Assembly (NCBI RefSeq): GCF_016743775.1
Contig: NZ_JAEQMY010000045.1
Span: 1-37,942 of the forward strand
From: Microvirga aerilata
GTDB taxonomy: Bacteria > Pseudomonadota > Alphaproteobacteria > Rhizobiales > Beijerinckiaceae
Length of the DNA: 37,942 nt
Direction: 5' to 3'
Part shown: piece by piece, positions 16,788 through 24,332 of the stretch
Layout of the letters: each line of letters begins with the position of its first letter
How positions within the stretch are numbered: position 1 is the stretch's first letter
Notes under the pieces: model-generated
Seen by the model: only the letters and a program-made list of their open reading frames with translations
Told to the model about the DNA's origin: nothing
Database searches by the model: none
Made by a program: the position numbers and the translations under genes

Positions 16788-17009
16788 ATGGAAAACCATT
16801 CCGATGAGACACAGGACCGGATAAGACAGCGTGCCTACGAGCTCTGGGAGCAACACGGCAGCCGCGAGGGCCATGAGCTAGAGTTTTGGCGCCAGGCCGA
16901 GCGTGAGTTGAAGGGTGAAGCGAGCGCCAGCGATACCAGCAGAGGCATCAGCGCGAATGCTGCTTCGGCGAGGAGCGGTTCCGGATCGGATGGTCCGGGC
17001 AAGGTATGA
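16788..17009 (+). CDS. DUF2934 small protein
   Basis: A 73-residue protein whose first 45 residues match DUF2934: IRQRAYELWEQHGSREGHELEFWRQAERELKG. The Trp-Glu and Trp-x-x-Ala-Glu pattern is typical. The tail is Ser/Gly rich and disordered. The ATG at 16788 has AAGGA at a good distance. The family is widespread in soil alphaproteobacteria, is often plasmid encoded, and has no assigned function. Its 3' end faces a convergent small gene seven bases away. Confidence 0.82.
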   Translation: MENHSDETQDRIRQRAYELWEQHGSREGHELEFWRQAERELKGEASASDTSRGISANAASARSGSGSDGPGKV

Positions 17010-17016
17010 TACCGGA

Positions 17017-17265
17017 TCATGGTTGATCCTCACCCGGGTTGCGCCGGCAGACGCCCCGGGTGTGCTTCTCGATGGCCGCCAAAGCGGCATCAAGGGATGC
17101 GAAGGGGCCATGTTCGATGCCAGCCATCGTCTCCAGAGCGTGTCCCTCGGGGTGGATCGTGAACTCCTTGGCGGATGCTTCCGTGATCCGACCCATCGGA
17201 CGGCCGAGCAGGTCGGTCAGGTCCCACGCCCTGCCATCAGCGATCGGTGTCACGATAACATCCAT
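17017..17265 (-). CDS. Small conserved protein, unknown
   Basis: An 82-residue protein starting MDVIVTPIADGRAWDLTDLLGRPMG. It carries HPEGHALETMAGIEHGPFASLDAALAAIEKHTRG, which resembles small Hyphomicrobiales proteins annotated only as hypothetical. The chosen ATG (17265) has GGGAG seven bases upstream; a longer start would add unconvincing residues. It is convergent with the DUF2934 gene. The repeated Gly/His and the Ala-rich final helix suggest a small folded domain without membrane segments. Confidence 0.65.
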   Translation of the reverse strand: MDVIVTPIADGRAWDLTDLLGRPMGRITEASAKEFTIHPEGHALETMAGIEHGPFASLDAALAAIEKHTRGVCRRNPGEDQP

Positions 17266-17459
17266 GTCGAACTCCCGTCGCGGCGCTGTGGGTGGAGCTG
17301 TCTGAACTGTCGGACACACTACAAGGCTTGCAAATGTTGGAGTGTTCCGGGGAACTCCGAGTTTCGATGGTACAGAAAGGAGCGCCTCCAACTGATCCCG
17401 AGTGACCTTTATTCAGCGCTCACTGTTGCGAAGATCAGCCCGATACGCTGATCTTCCGA

Positions 17460-17732
17460 TTAAGGGTCGCGGGATCCCGAAGCATCCTGCGCCAGTGCGG
17501 CGTCCAGAGCTTCCGGAGTGACAGGGATCGCTTGGAAGGATCCTGATCCCTCGCGCCGGAGGGGTAGAAAGATCACGGTGGCCACACGGTGGTAGGCCAG
17601 GAAGGATAAGCCCTCGATAGGTTCCTCGTCCGTCTGGACTGTGTACGTCCCGGCCGGTTGGGTCTCGTCCAATCCATCCAGCGAGAACGGCCGTTGAAAT
17701 GTGATCACCCTCGATGTCGTTCGCAGGTTCAT
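17460..17732 (-). CDS. Small conserved protein, unknown
   Basis: A 90-residue protein: MNLRTTSRVITFQRPFSL, then LDETQPAGTYTVQTDEEPIEGLSF, then a region with TVIFLPLR and a C-terminal helix. I recognise this as a small family common in Bradyrhizobium and Methylobacterium relatives with no known role; the Gly-Thr-Tyr-x-Val core suggests a beta-sandwich. The ATG at 17732 has a strong GAGGAGGAG ribosome site. It is the second of three small genes on this strand, probably expressed together as stress or accessory genes. Confidence 0.72.
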   Translation of the reverse strand: MNLRTTSRVITFQRPFSLDGLDETQPAGTYTVQTDEEPIEGLSFLAYHRVATVIFLPLRREGSGSFQAIPVTPEALDAALAQDASGSRDP

Positions 17733-17762
17733 GGCCGTTCTCCTCCTCTCACCAGGGTTCGC

Positions 17763-18105
17763 CTAAACCCTGACCTTGTCAGCACATGCGATGGCAACAA
17801 GGCGATTGCCTTCGGTCGTTCCGGGCATGGTCGCCCAGCCATTCTTCATCAAGAGATCGCCACGCTGGTAGGACAGGCCGCCTTCAGGAGCGCCACCCGC
17901 TCGGCACGCTGCGGATCCCACTTGGACTGTTCGAGGCAGATCGAGGTCAGCGCCGCAACCACCTCGGCTCGCGATTGCTCGGTGGCCATCTGCCTCGCCG
18001 TGCCGCCGATCACCCACCCACCCAGTTGAAGCCGATTACCGTCACGGCAATTGCGCCGCAGGCGACGCCGCATAGACCAGGTTTCAGCCACTCTGGGGTT
18101 GTCAT
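17763..18105 (-). pseudogene. Small membrane-type protein with two frameshifts
   Basis: Read from the ATG at 18105, the protein starts MTTPEWLKPGLCGVACGAIAVTVIGFNW, a typical small membrane protein opening, and hits a stop after a TGGG-repeat. One extra base there restores GGWVIGGTARQMATEQSRAEVVAALTSICLEQSK. That frame ends early again. A second shift restores SYQRGDLLMKNGWATMPG and the C-terminus to 17763. Three frames each hold one third of one protein that I recognise as a conserved hypothetical of Hyphomicrobiales. The first shift lies in a slippage-prone TGGGTGGGTGGG run, so one sequencing error is possible; two shifts favour real decay. Confidence 0.7.
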
Positions 18106-18291
18106 GGTGTGCTCTTTCATATCCGGAAATAATTTCTCCTCTCGTCGCAAGTTTAATGTAGCATATATACATCCTGGTTAGGTCGACTTATTTTGGTGTT
18201 TGTTGGGAGTATATTTATAATATCCGGTTATAGGACATGATGGACGGAAGTTTTACATTATTGGCTGGTTCGCAGCTTGAGCGGGCGTAGA

Positions 18292-19109
18292 ATTTCAGCG
18301 ACAGATTCAGCATTGGCGGGCCACTCACCGGCGCGACGCTTGAATCCGCGAGCCCGAAAGGCATCGAACTCACGCCCTTTGGCAAGCTCCTCGCTGACCA
18401 CGCCCGGCAGATCCAGACCGAGGTCAAGCGGACGGAACAGACCGTCCGCTCGTTTCAGGACGCGACGGCACGGAACCTGTCCGTTGGGGTCGTTATGGTT
18501 CACCCGCTACTGCCGTTCTGCCATGCTCTCATTGAGGCGGTCTCGGGAGACCACGAACTCCGACTTCAACTGCGTTTCGGGACCGCCGGCGAGATCATGG
18601 GGGCACTCCGTCAAGGCGAGATCGAGATCGCCCTGTACTACATGATCAACGGTCCCGAGGCGTCCGACTTCGTCCAGGATGTCGTTTCGACGGAGGAAAT
18701 CGGCCTCTTCTGCGCACCGGATCATTGGTTGGCCCAGAAGCGGGACGTCGGCATGGAAGATCTCGCGAAAGCACGATGGACGCTCGGACCTGAGGATGTT
18801 CCGATTGCGCGTGCGGTTCGCTCAATCTTCGAGGAGAACGGCATCCCTGGGCCTGCTGTCGCCATTGAGGTCGACATGATCCCCTTGCGCAGGGCCATCG
18901 TTATGAGATCGGACATGGTGTCGGCTTTCCAGGTCCACCATGTCAGTTCCGAAATCAAGGAAGGCTCGCTTGTACGAATTGATTTCGATCTGCCCCATGA
19001 CCCGCGGTTGATTGAGACGATCCGGATAGGACCGCACACGAAGACCACGAAGCGCTTTGTTGATACTCTTCGAAAGGCCTACGGCTCCCCCGGGAGCGTT
19101 GTTTCTTAA
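18292..19109 (+). pseudogene. LysR-type regulator lacking its N-terminal HTH
   Basis: The frame carries the end of the LysR winged helix (GIELTPFGKLLADHARQI), the linker helix and the whole ligand-binding domain: LSVGVVMVHPLLPF, then LRFGTAGEIMGALRQGEIEIALYY, then GLFCAPDHWLAQK and a clean C-terminus. The first ~45 residues, which form the DNA-recognition HTH, are absent: a TAG at 18288-18290 blocks the frame and no other frame supplies them. An internal ATG at 18495 would give a ligand-binding domain alone. I call it a 5'-truncated gene. Its former target is not apparent, as no divergent partner gene remains. Confidence 0.75.
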
Positions 19110-19432
19110 TGACCGGGTGAGATGCATGGGCGCCGTACTTCATAGCTCCTTCCAAGGTAGGTTGACACAGGGATTAAGCGCCTGATCGGTTTCCAGCCCA
19201 AGGTGATGGGATCGAAGGGTGCTGGGAGTTCCGATCCGGTACCCACCAACTTAAGATCATCTTGATTCAAGGCCTGGACAGCTTTCGGGTGTTGAGGTCA
19301 GCTCCTGGCACACCTGAGACGCTACGCCGAGGGCAGCAATCCTCACGGAACCAGACGTTCCGAAAAGTGAATGGACTTCACTGCCTGACCCCAAGCTGAC
19401 TTTCCGATGAGCAACGTCACGATTGGAGATCG
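19110..19432. other. Intergenic stretch, no gene seen
   Basis: This stretch lies between the LysR remnant and the convergent GlxA-type gene. No frame shows coding character, and I see no strong terminator hairpin with a T run. Confidence 0.4.
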
Positions 19433-20401
19433 TCAGATGCTGAAGCGTTGACGGTATTCCTGCGGTGTCAGGCCGACGATCCGGCCAAAGACCTTCCGGA
19501 AGGCGCTCGGGTCCGTGTAGCCGACGTCCCAGGCGATCCTCTCCACCGGCGTCTTCGTGAACTGCAACAGCTCACGCGCCTTTCCGACGCGAAGGCGTTG
19601 GATGTACTCGCCGGTCGTCAGCCCCGTCGCCTTCTGGAAACGCCGGATGAACGTCCGCTGCTCCAATCCTGCCTGGGCAGCCAGTACGGCCAGGTTGCTT
19701 TCCTTGCCCTCAGTCGCCTGGAGCCAGTGCTGGACCTTCAGGATGGCGGCGTCGCCGTGATTGAGCTTCGGCGCAAAAGCGCTGTAGTAGCTCTGCTCCC
19801 GGCCGGGCGGGTCAACCAGGAACGTGCGGGCGGTCTCGACCATGATCGTCGGCCCCAGGAACCTGTCGACAAGCTTCAGGCTCAGGTCAATCCACGCCAT
19901 CACCCCTCCTGCCGTGATGATGTCCCCGTCATCGATGATCAGCCTGTCGGTGTCGACCTTGGTGCCAGGAAACCGGGACAGGAGTTGCTCTTCATACGAC
20001 CAATGCGTCGTCACCGTTCTGCCGGTCGTCAGTCCGGTCTCGCCGAGCAGGAAGGCACCCTTGCAGATGGATCCGAGGGAGGTGCCTTGCGCATGCTGAC
20101 CCTTGAGCCATTCAGCCCACTGCGCCGCCATCTCCCGGGACAGCGGCTGACCCAGTCCGGGCGGAATGACGAGGATGGAAGGGTTGCCCGTAGCACCAGG
20201 AGCGGTGTCGAACACCCGGGCGGGCTCTCCGGCCTCGTCCTGCCATTCCCAATGGCTGACGCGCAGGAGCCGACGGTCGCCCCCTTGCTTCCCTCTCGCA
20301 AGCTCCTCGGCATAGTTCATAAGGTCGGTCATGCCCAGAACCGCGGCCGTTTGTGAGCCCAGGTAAAGGATGATCCCGATCTCCGGGATGTTTTCAGGCA
20401 T
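19433..20401 (-). CDS. GlxA-family AraC-type regulator with DJ-1/PfpI domain
   Basis: A 322-residue two-domain regulator. Residues 1-185 form a DJ-1/PfpI-like domain (IGIILYLGSQTAAVLGMTDL, then SILVIPPGLG, then GSICKGAFLLGETGLTTGRTVTTHW with the Cys of the nucleophile-elbow position). Residues 220-320 form the AraC-type double HTH (NLAVLAAQAGLEQRTFIRRFQKATGLTTGEYIQRLRV, then DVGYTDPSAFRKVFGRIVGLTPQEYRQRF). Such proteins bind a small amide or amino-acid-like ligand and activate neighbouring genes. It diverges from the isochorismatase-like gene, 100 bases apart, which is its likely target. The ATG at 20401 is chosen; upstream codons start only with rare codons. Confidence 0.88.
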   Translation of the reverse strand: MPENIPEIGIILYLGSQTAAVLGMTDLMNYAEELARGKQGGDRRLLRVSHWEWQDEAGEPARVFDTAPGATGNPSILVIPPGLGQPLSREMAAQWAEWLKGQHAQGTSLGSICKGAFLLGETGLTTGRTVTTHWSYEEQLLSRFPGTKVDTDRLIIDDGDIITAGGVMAWIDLSLKLVDRFLGPTIMVETARTFLVDPPGREQSYYSAFAPKLNHGDAAILKVQHWLQATEGKESNLAVLAAQAGLEQRTFIRRFQKATGLTTGEYIQRLRVGKARELLQFTKTPVERIAWDVGYTDPSAFRKVFGRIVGLTPQEYRQRFSI

Positions 20402-20501
20402 TGGCAATATCGCCTCGGAGTTTGTCGTAATCGCCAATTACATCGTGCGGCCGGGAGCCGTATCTAGGGTTCACCTTCAACGGCAACAAAGGAGAAGCCC
20501 T

Positions 20502-21044
20502 GTGAACAAGCGCGCGATCATCGTCGTCGACCTTCAGAACGAGTACCTCCCGTCGGGCAAGCTGCCCCTCGTCGGGATCGATGAGGCCGCCGCCAATGCG
20601 GCCAAGGTCATCGAGGCGGCCCGCTCCGCCGGAGACAAGGTCATCCATATCCGCCACGAGAGCCCAACCGATGTGCCGTTCTTCGTGCCCGGCACCGAAG
20701 GCGTCGAGATCATCCCGACCGTCGCGCCGGCGGAGGGCGAACTGGTGATCACCAAGAACTATCCCAATTCCTTCCGAGAGACCGGGCTGAAGCAGGCTCT
20801 GGACGCGGACGGCATCAAGGATGTCGTGGTCGTGGGCGCGATGAGCCACATGTGCATCGATGCCACGAGCCGCGCAGCCGCCGATCTCGGCTACAGCACC
20901 ACCATCGTCGAAGACGCCTGCGCCACGCGCGACCTGGAGTTCAACGGCAAGACGGTTCCGGCCGCGCAGGTCCATGCTGCCTACATGTCCGCCCTGGCGT
21001 TCGCCTATGGCAAGGTCGTCACGACCGATGACCTGACCGCCTGA
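20502..21044 (+). CDS. Isochorismatase-like cysteine hydrolase
   Basis: A 180-residue cysteine hydrolase of the isochorismatase/nicotinamidase superfamily. The catalytic triad is visible: Asp in IIVVDLQNEY (near residue 9), Lys in VITKNYPNSF (near 85) and Cys in GAMSHMCIDATSRAAADLGY (near 118), with the preceding cis-peptide region. These enzymes hydrolyse amide or vinyl-ether bonds; the substrate cannot be told. The GTG at 20502 is preceded by AAAGGAG seven bases upstream, which decides the start over longer alternatives. The divergent GlxA-type regulator is a frequent neighbour and probable controller. Confidence 0.88.
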   Translation: MNKRAIIVVDLQNEYLPSGKLPLVGIDEAAANAAKVIEAARSAGDKVIHIRHESPTDVPFFVPGTEGVEIIPTVAPAEGELVITKNYPNSFRETGLKQALDADGIKDVVVVGAMSHMCIDATSRAAADLGYSTTIVEDACATRDLEFNGKTVPAAQVHAAYMSALAFAYGKVVTTDDLTA

Positions 21045-21120
21045 TCCGACGGTCCCATCAAGCCGGATAGTACGCCAGCCCGGCCTCGCGGTCAGGCTGG
21101 CGCGCTATTGCCATTCAAGA

Positions 21121-21243
21121 ATGGACATCGTGAGGATTCCGACGCGGGACGGGTTGCGGTTGTTCGTGGAGAGGACTGGGTGCGGCGACCGTCTGCTCGT
21201 TCCGGAGATGACCCAAGCACTCAGTCTCCGAGAGGTTCTCTGA
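21121..21243 (+). pseudogene. N-terminal scrap resembling an alpha/beta hydrolase
   Basis: A 40-codon frame reads MDIVRIPTRDGLRLFVERTG and then CGDRLLVPEMTQALSLREVL before a TGA. The first 28 residues look like the opening strands of an alpha/beta-hydrolase fold (Thr-x-Asp-Gly-x-x-Leu, then a turn and a hydrophobic strand), but the oxyanion HG motif and everything after it are absent. It is probably a truncated gene start left at an old junction. A real small peptide cannot be excluded, although no good ribosome site is present. Confidence 0.4.
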
Positions 21244-21283
21244 GTTCAGACGGCCAGCTTCTGTGGAATGGAGGCACCAGGGC

Positions 21284-21691
21284 TCACTGGGGTTCGAAAG
21301 CCGTGACAATGGGGCAGGGTCCCCCCGACGCGTCATCGCACGCCCGCGCCAGCCGCGACAGCGCGTTCCGCGCTGCCTTCATCTCAGCAATCTTGGCATC
21401 CAGCGCGGCGATGCGCTCCCTCGCAAGTTCGCGGGCACGGGTTCGGTCATCGATCGCATCCAGGGCGATCAGCTCGGCAATCTGCTCCAGGGTGAACCCT
21501 GCCGCCTGCGCGGAACGGATGAACCGGAGCCGGCGGACATCCTGCTCACCATAGCGCCGGACACCGCTGCCGTGCCCCATGCTGCCGAGGCGTTCCGGCG
21601 TCGCCAGCAGCCCGCGCCGCTGGTAGTACCGCACGGTCTCGACGCCGACGCCGCCCGCCCGAGCCAAGCCTGCAATCGTCAGCTCTTTCAT
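21284..21691 (-). CDS. MerR-family regulator (mercury-type lineage)
   Basis: A 135-residue MerR-type activator. The winged HTH opens with LTIAGLARAGGVGVETVRYYQRRGLL, followed by YGEQDVRRLRFIRSAQAAGFTLEQIAELI, then a long dimer helix, and a metal-loop-like end ACDDASGGPCPIV. It aligns well with mercury MerR. Of the three Hg-binding cysteines, the two in the C-terminal loop (equivalents of Cys117 and Cys126) are present, but the Cys82 equivalent reads Arg. The ATG at 21691 is chosen; a GTG at 21709 would add six residues. It diverges from a glutaredoxin-MauE gene across a mer-type promoter and probably controls it. Confidence 0.87.
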   Translation of the reverse strand: MKELTIAGLARAGGVGVETVRYYQRRGLLATPERLGSMGHGSGVRRYGEQDVRRLRFIRSAQAAGFTLEQIAELIALDAIDDRTRARELARERIAALDAKIAEMKAARNALSRLARACDDASGGPCPIVTAFEPQ

Positions 21692-21694
21692 CCC

Positions 21695-21725
21695 TTGACT
21701 CCGTACCACGGTACAGACCTTATAT
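21695..21725 (+). promoter_or_regulatory. MerR-type promoter/operator with 19-bp spacer
   Basis: TTGACT (21695-21700) and TTATAT (21720-21725) are separated by 19 bases, the over-long spacer that MerR proteins untwist to activate. The spacer contains CCGTAC-CACG-GTACAG, a 6-4-6 dyad laid out like the classic mer operator (one arm has a single mismatch). It points at the glutaredoxin-MauE gene and starts four bases from the MerR start codon. Confidence 0.85.
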
Positions 21726-21769
21726 CAGGGGCAGCTTCAAGACCAACCCGATAAATCGGAGCTGCTGCA

Positions 21770-22552
21770 ATGACCTCCACAGCCCAACCCCGCCACGCCA
21801 CGCTCTATCGCATGGTCATGGACCACAATGTCTGCCCCTATGGCCTGAAGGCCAGGGATCTCCTGCGCCGCCAAGGCTTCACGGTCGAGGACAGGTGGTT
21901 GACCTCTCGCGAGGCCACGGACGCCTTCAAGGCCGAGCATGGCGTTCAGACCACGCCGCAGACCTTCATCGACGGTGAGCGGATCGGCGGCTACGACGAC
22001 CTGCGCCGCCATTTCGGCAAGCCTGTCGCCGATCCGAAGGCCACCACCTACAAGCCTGTCATCGCGCTGTTCAGCATGACGGCGTTGATGGCACTCGCCG
22101 CCAGCCATGCCGTGTACGGCAATCCGTTCACCGTGTGTGCGGCCGAGTGGTTCATCGCCTTCAGCATGGCCGTGCTGGCGCTCCTGAAGCTCCAGAACAT
22201 CGAGAGCTTCGCCACCATGTTCCTGAACTACGACCTGCTGGCGAAGCGGTGGGTGCCTTACTCCTACATCTACCCGTTCGCCGAGGGCCTGGCTGGCGTG
22301 TTGATGATCGCCGGGGCGCTGACCTGGCTGTCGGTGCCGATCTCGCTGTTCATCGGCACCGTGGGCGCCGTGTCGGTCTTCAAGGCGGTCTACCTCGACA
22401 AGCGCGAGCTGAAGTGCGCCTGCGTCGGCGGGTCGAGCAACGTCCCGCTCGGGTTCGTGTCGCTGACCGAGAACCTGATGATGATCGCCATGGCCGTGTG
22501 GATGGCGCTCGCGGCTTTCGGCATTCAGGTCGGTACCGGCCACGGGATGTAG
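21770..22552 (+). CDS. Glutaredoxin-MauE/DoxX-like membrane fusion protein
   Basis: A 260-residue fusion. Residues 10-85 are a glutaredoxin domain with HNVCPYGLKARDLL (CPYG active site), the TTPQTFIDGERIGGYDDL cis-Pro region and the glutathione-side GGYDD. Residues 95-255 hold four probable membrane segments of the MauE/DoxX redox-associated type, with a CxC pair in ELKCACVGGSSNVPLG between segments 3 and 4. MauE-type proteins move thiol electrons across the membrane. The fusion suggests glutathione-fed reduction of periplasmic thiols or metal ions. The GGAG ribosome site before the ATG at 21770 and the upstream mer-type promoter imply control by the divergent MerR protein. Its direct substrate is unknown. 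Confidence 0.85.
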   Translation: MTSTAQPRHATLYRMVMDHNVCPYGLKARDLLRRQGFTVEDRWLTSREATDAFKAEHGVQTTPQTFIDGERIGGYDDLRRHFGKPVADPKATTYKPVIALFSMTALMALAASHAVYGNPFTVCAAEWFIAFSMAVLALLKLQNIESFATMFLNYDLLAKRWVPYSYIYPFAEGLAGVLMIAGALTWLSVPISLFIGTVGAVSVFKAVYLDKRELKCACVGGSSNVPLGFVSLTENLMMIAMAVWMALAAFGIQVGTGHGM

Positions 22553-22709
22553 CCCTACGCGCGGTGCTTGACCTTGCCATCGTTGGAAGACGCATGGTTC
22601 CTCCAACACCAGCGCAATGACGCTCGCTGCCTTAGCCGGCCTATCGGCACGACCAAGCCACCGCAGGCGAACGCTTAATCTTTGACCTTACTCTGTCAGG
22701 AGTTCACCA

Positions 22710-24212
22710 ATGTCACCTGCCACTTCCATGCAGGCCGGGCAGTCCGAGTCCCTAAGTGGGCGCGGACTCGGCCTGTCCCTGATCGTCATCGCGACAGCCC
22801 AGTTGATGCTCGTCCTGGACGACACCATCGCCAACATCGCCCTGCCGAGCATCCAGCGCGAGCTCGATGTCTCGTCGGCCACGCTGCCGTGGATCATCAA
22901 TGCCTACATCCTCGCCTTCGGCGGCCTGCTGCTGTTCGGCGGCCGGGTCGGCGACCTCTTCGGGCGGCGGCGGGTGTTCCGCATCGGCCTCGGCGTGTTC
23001 ACGGTCGCATCATTCCTCGGCGGGCTGGGGACGAGCGCAGAGCAGTTGATCGCCGCCCGCGGCCTGCAAGGCATCGGGGCCGCCCTGACCGCGCCCAACG
23101 CGCTCGCCCTGATCGCCACCACCTTCCCAGTGGGCAAGCCCCGCAACTCCGCCATGGCAATCTACGGGGCCATGTCGGCCTTAGGGATCACCATCGGGGT
23201 GCTGCTCGGCGGAGTCCTGACGGGCCTGCTGAGTTGGCGCTGGGTCTTCTTCATCAACATCCCCATCGGCCTGGCGGTGCTCGCCGGCTCCGGGGTGCTG
23301 ATCGAGGGCGAGCGCCACTCCAGCAAGCTCGACATGCCGGGCGCCCTCAGCGGGACGGGCGCAGTGGTCGCACTCACCTACGGCATCACCCATGCCGGTG
23401 AGCACGGTTGGGGCAATGCGGTGACCCTGGGCTCTTTCACCGTGGCCCTCGGCCTGGCCGTCCTTTTCCTGACGCTCCAGGCCCGCGGCCAGCACCCGAT
23501 GCTGCCACTGGGGCTGTTCCGCGACCGCAACCGCTCGGGCTCCTATGCCAGCATGCTGTTCATCGGCGCCGGGCTGATGGGCACCTTCTATCTGCTGACG
23601 CTCTATCTTCAGCAGGTCCTGCTGTTCAGCCCGCTGTGGACCGGCGTGGCTTCGCTGCCCTTCAGCGCCGGCATCATCCTCGGGGCGGGCATCAGCTCCA
23701 AGCTGGTTGAGCGGCTTGCGCCGCGTCTCGTGGCCGGTCCAGGTCTCGTGGTTGCGGCTTTCGGCATGGCCTGGCTGTCGACGCTCACGGTCGACTCCTC
23801 GTATGCCGTGCACATCCTGCCCGCGCTCTTCATCACTTCGTTTGGCTTGGGCATGGGCGCCGTCACGATGACGCTCACGGCCGTTCATGGCGTTGCCGAG
23901 GAGCGGGCCGGCGTGGCCTCGGCGCTCGTCAACATGGCGCAGCAGATCGGAGCCGCGCTCGGATTGGCGGTGCTGACGACCATCTCGCTCTCGGCGGCGA
24001 ATGCACGCCTGCCCGGAGCCGCCACAGCCCTGCAAGACGGTCTCGCCGCTAACGACGCAGCCGCAGTTGCGAGGGCGGGGGAAGCGCTGACCTACGGCTA
24101 CACCACGGCCTTCCTTGCCGGGGCCGGGATGCTACTGATCGCAGCCATCGTCGTGATCGCGGCCGTCTCTACCCGGCGGACGCAAGGTGCGGGGGCCGGT
24201 GCCGTGGCTTGA
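22710..24212 (+). CDS. MFS exporter, DHA2 (EmrB/QacA-like) family
   Basis: A 500-residue drug/proton antiporter with 14 predicted membrane helices. Motifs seen: LVLDDTIANIALPSIQ (motif D1, helix 1), LLFGGRVGDLFGRRRVF (motif A, loop 2-3), ARGLQGIGAALTAPNALALI (motif B region) and GVLLGGVLTGLLSWRWVFFINIP (motif C, antiporter). It exports a lipophilic or cationic compound; the substrate cannot be predicted. The ATG at 22710 has CAGGAG upstream. It is 157 bases after the glutaredoxin-MauE gene on the same strand and may belong to its regulon, though the gap allows its own promoter. It ends 48 bases before the insertion-sequence end. Confidence 0.92.
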   Translation: MSPATSMQAGQSESLSGRGLGLSLIVIATAQLMLVLDDTIANIALPSIQRELDVSSATLPWIINAYILAFGGLLLFGGRVGDLFGRRRVFRIGLGVFTVASFLGGLGTSAEQLIAARGLQGIGAALTAPNALALIATTFPVGKPRNSAMAIYGAMSALGITIGVLLGGVLTGLLSWRWVFFINIPIGLAVLAGSGVLIEGERHSSKLDMPGALSGTGAVVALTYGITHAGEHGWGNAVTLGSFTVALGLAVLFLTLQARGQHPMLPLGLFRDRNRSGSYASMLFIGAGLMGTFYLLTLYLQQVLLFSPLWTGVASLPFSAGIILGAGISSKLVERLAPRLVAGPGLVVAAFGMAWLSTLTVDSSYAVHILPALFITSFGLGMGAVTMTLTAVHGVAEERAGVASALVNMAQQIGAALGLAVLTTISLSAANARLPGAATALQDGLAANDAAAVARAGEALTYGYTTAFLAGAGMLLIAAIVVIAAVSTRRTQGAGAGAVA

Positions 24213-24260
24213 TATGCAACGAGGACCTTACTGATCTCCGCTCTTAGGACTGCTAATGGG

Positions 24261-24275
24261 ATGGTCCGGCCGTGC
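24261..24275 (+). repeat. Left sub-terminal inverted repeat of the IS element
   Basis: ATGGTCCGGCCGTGC, perfect inverse of 25686-25700. It lies 57 bases before the transposase start. Confidence 0.75.
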
Positions 24276-24332
24276 TCCTGCCCCGCTTGCCTGTAAGCTG
24301 TGGGGTTTCGAGCCACGCAAGGAGCACGTCCC

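Noticed and set aside
18495..19109. LysR substrate-binding domain as an intact gene starting at 18495
   Set aside because: The frame extends upstream with clear LysR winged-helix sequence, so 18495 is an internal codon of a truncated gene.
19433..20356. Long open frames opposite the GlxA gene, and similar long shadows opposite other GC-rich genes (for example 4929-5867, 13467-14831, 21737-22609)
   Set aside because: They mirror strongly supported genes, have skewed composition and no recognisable domains.
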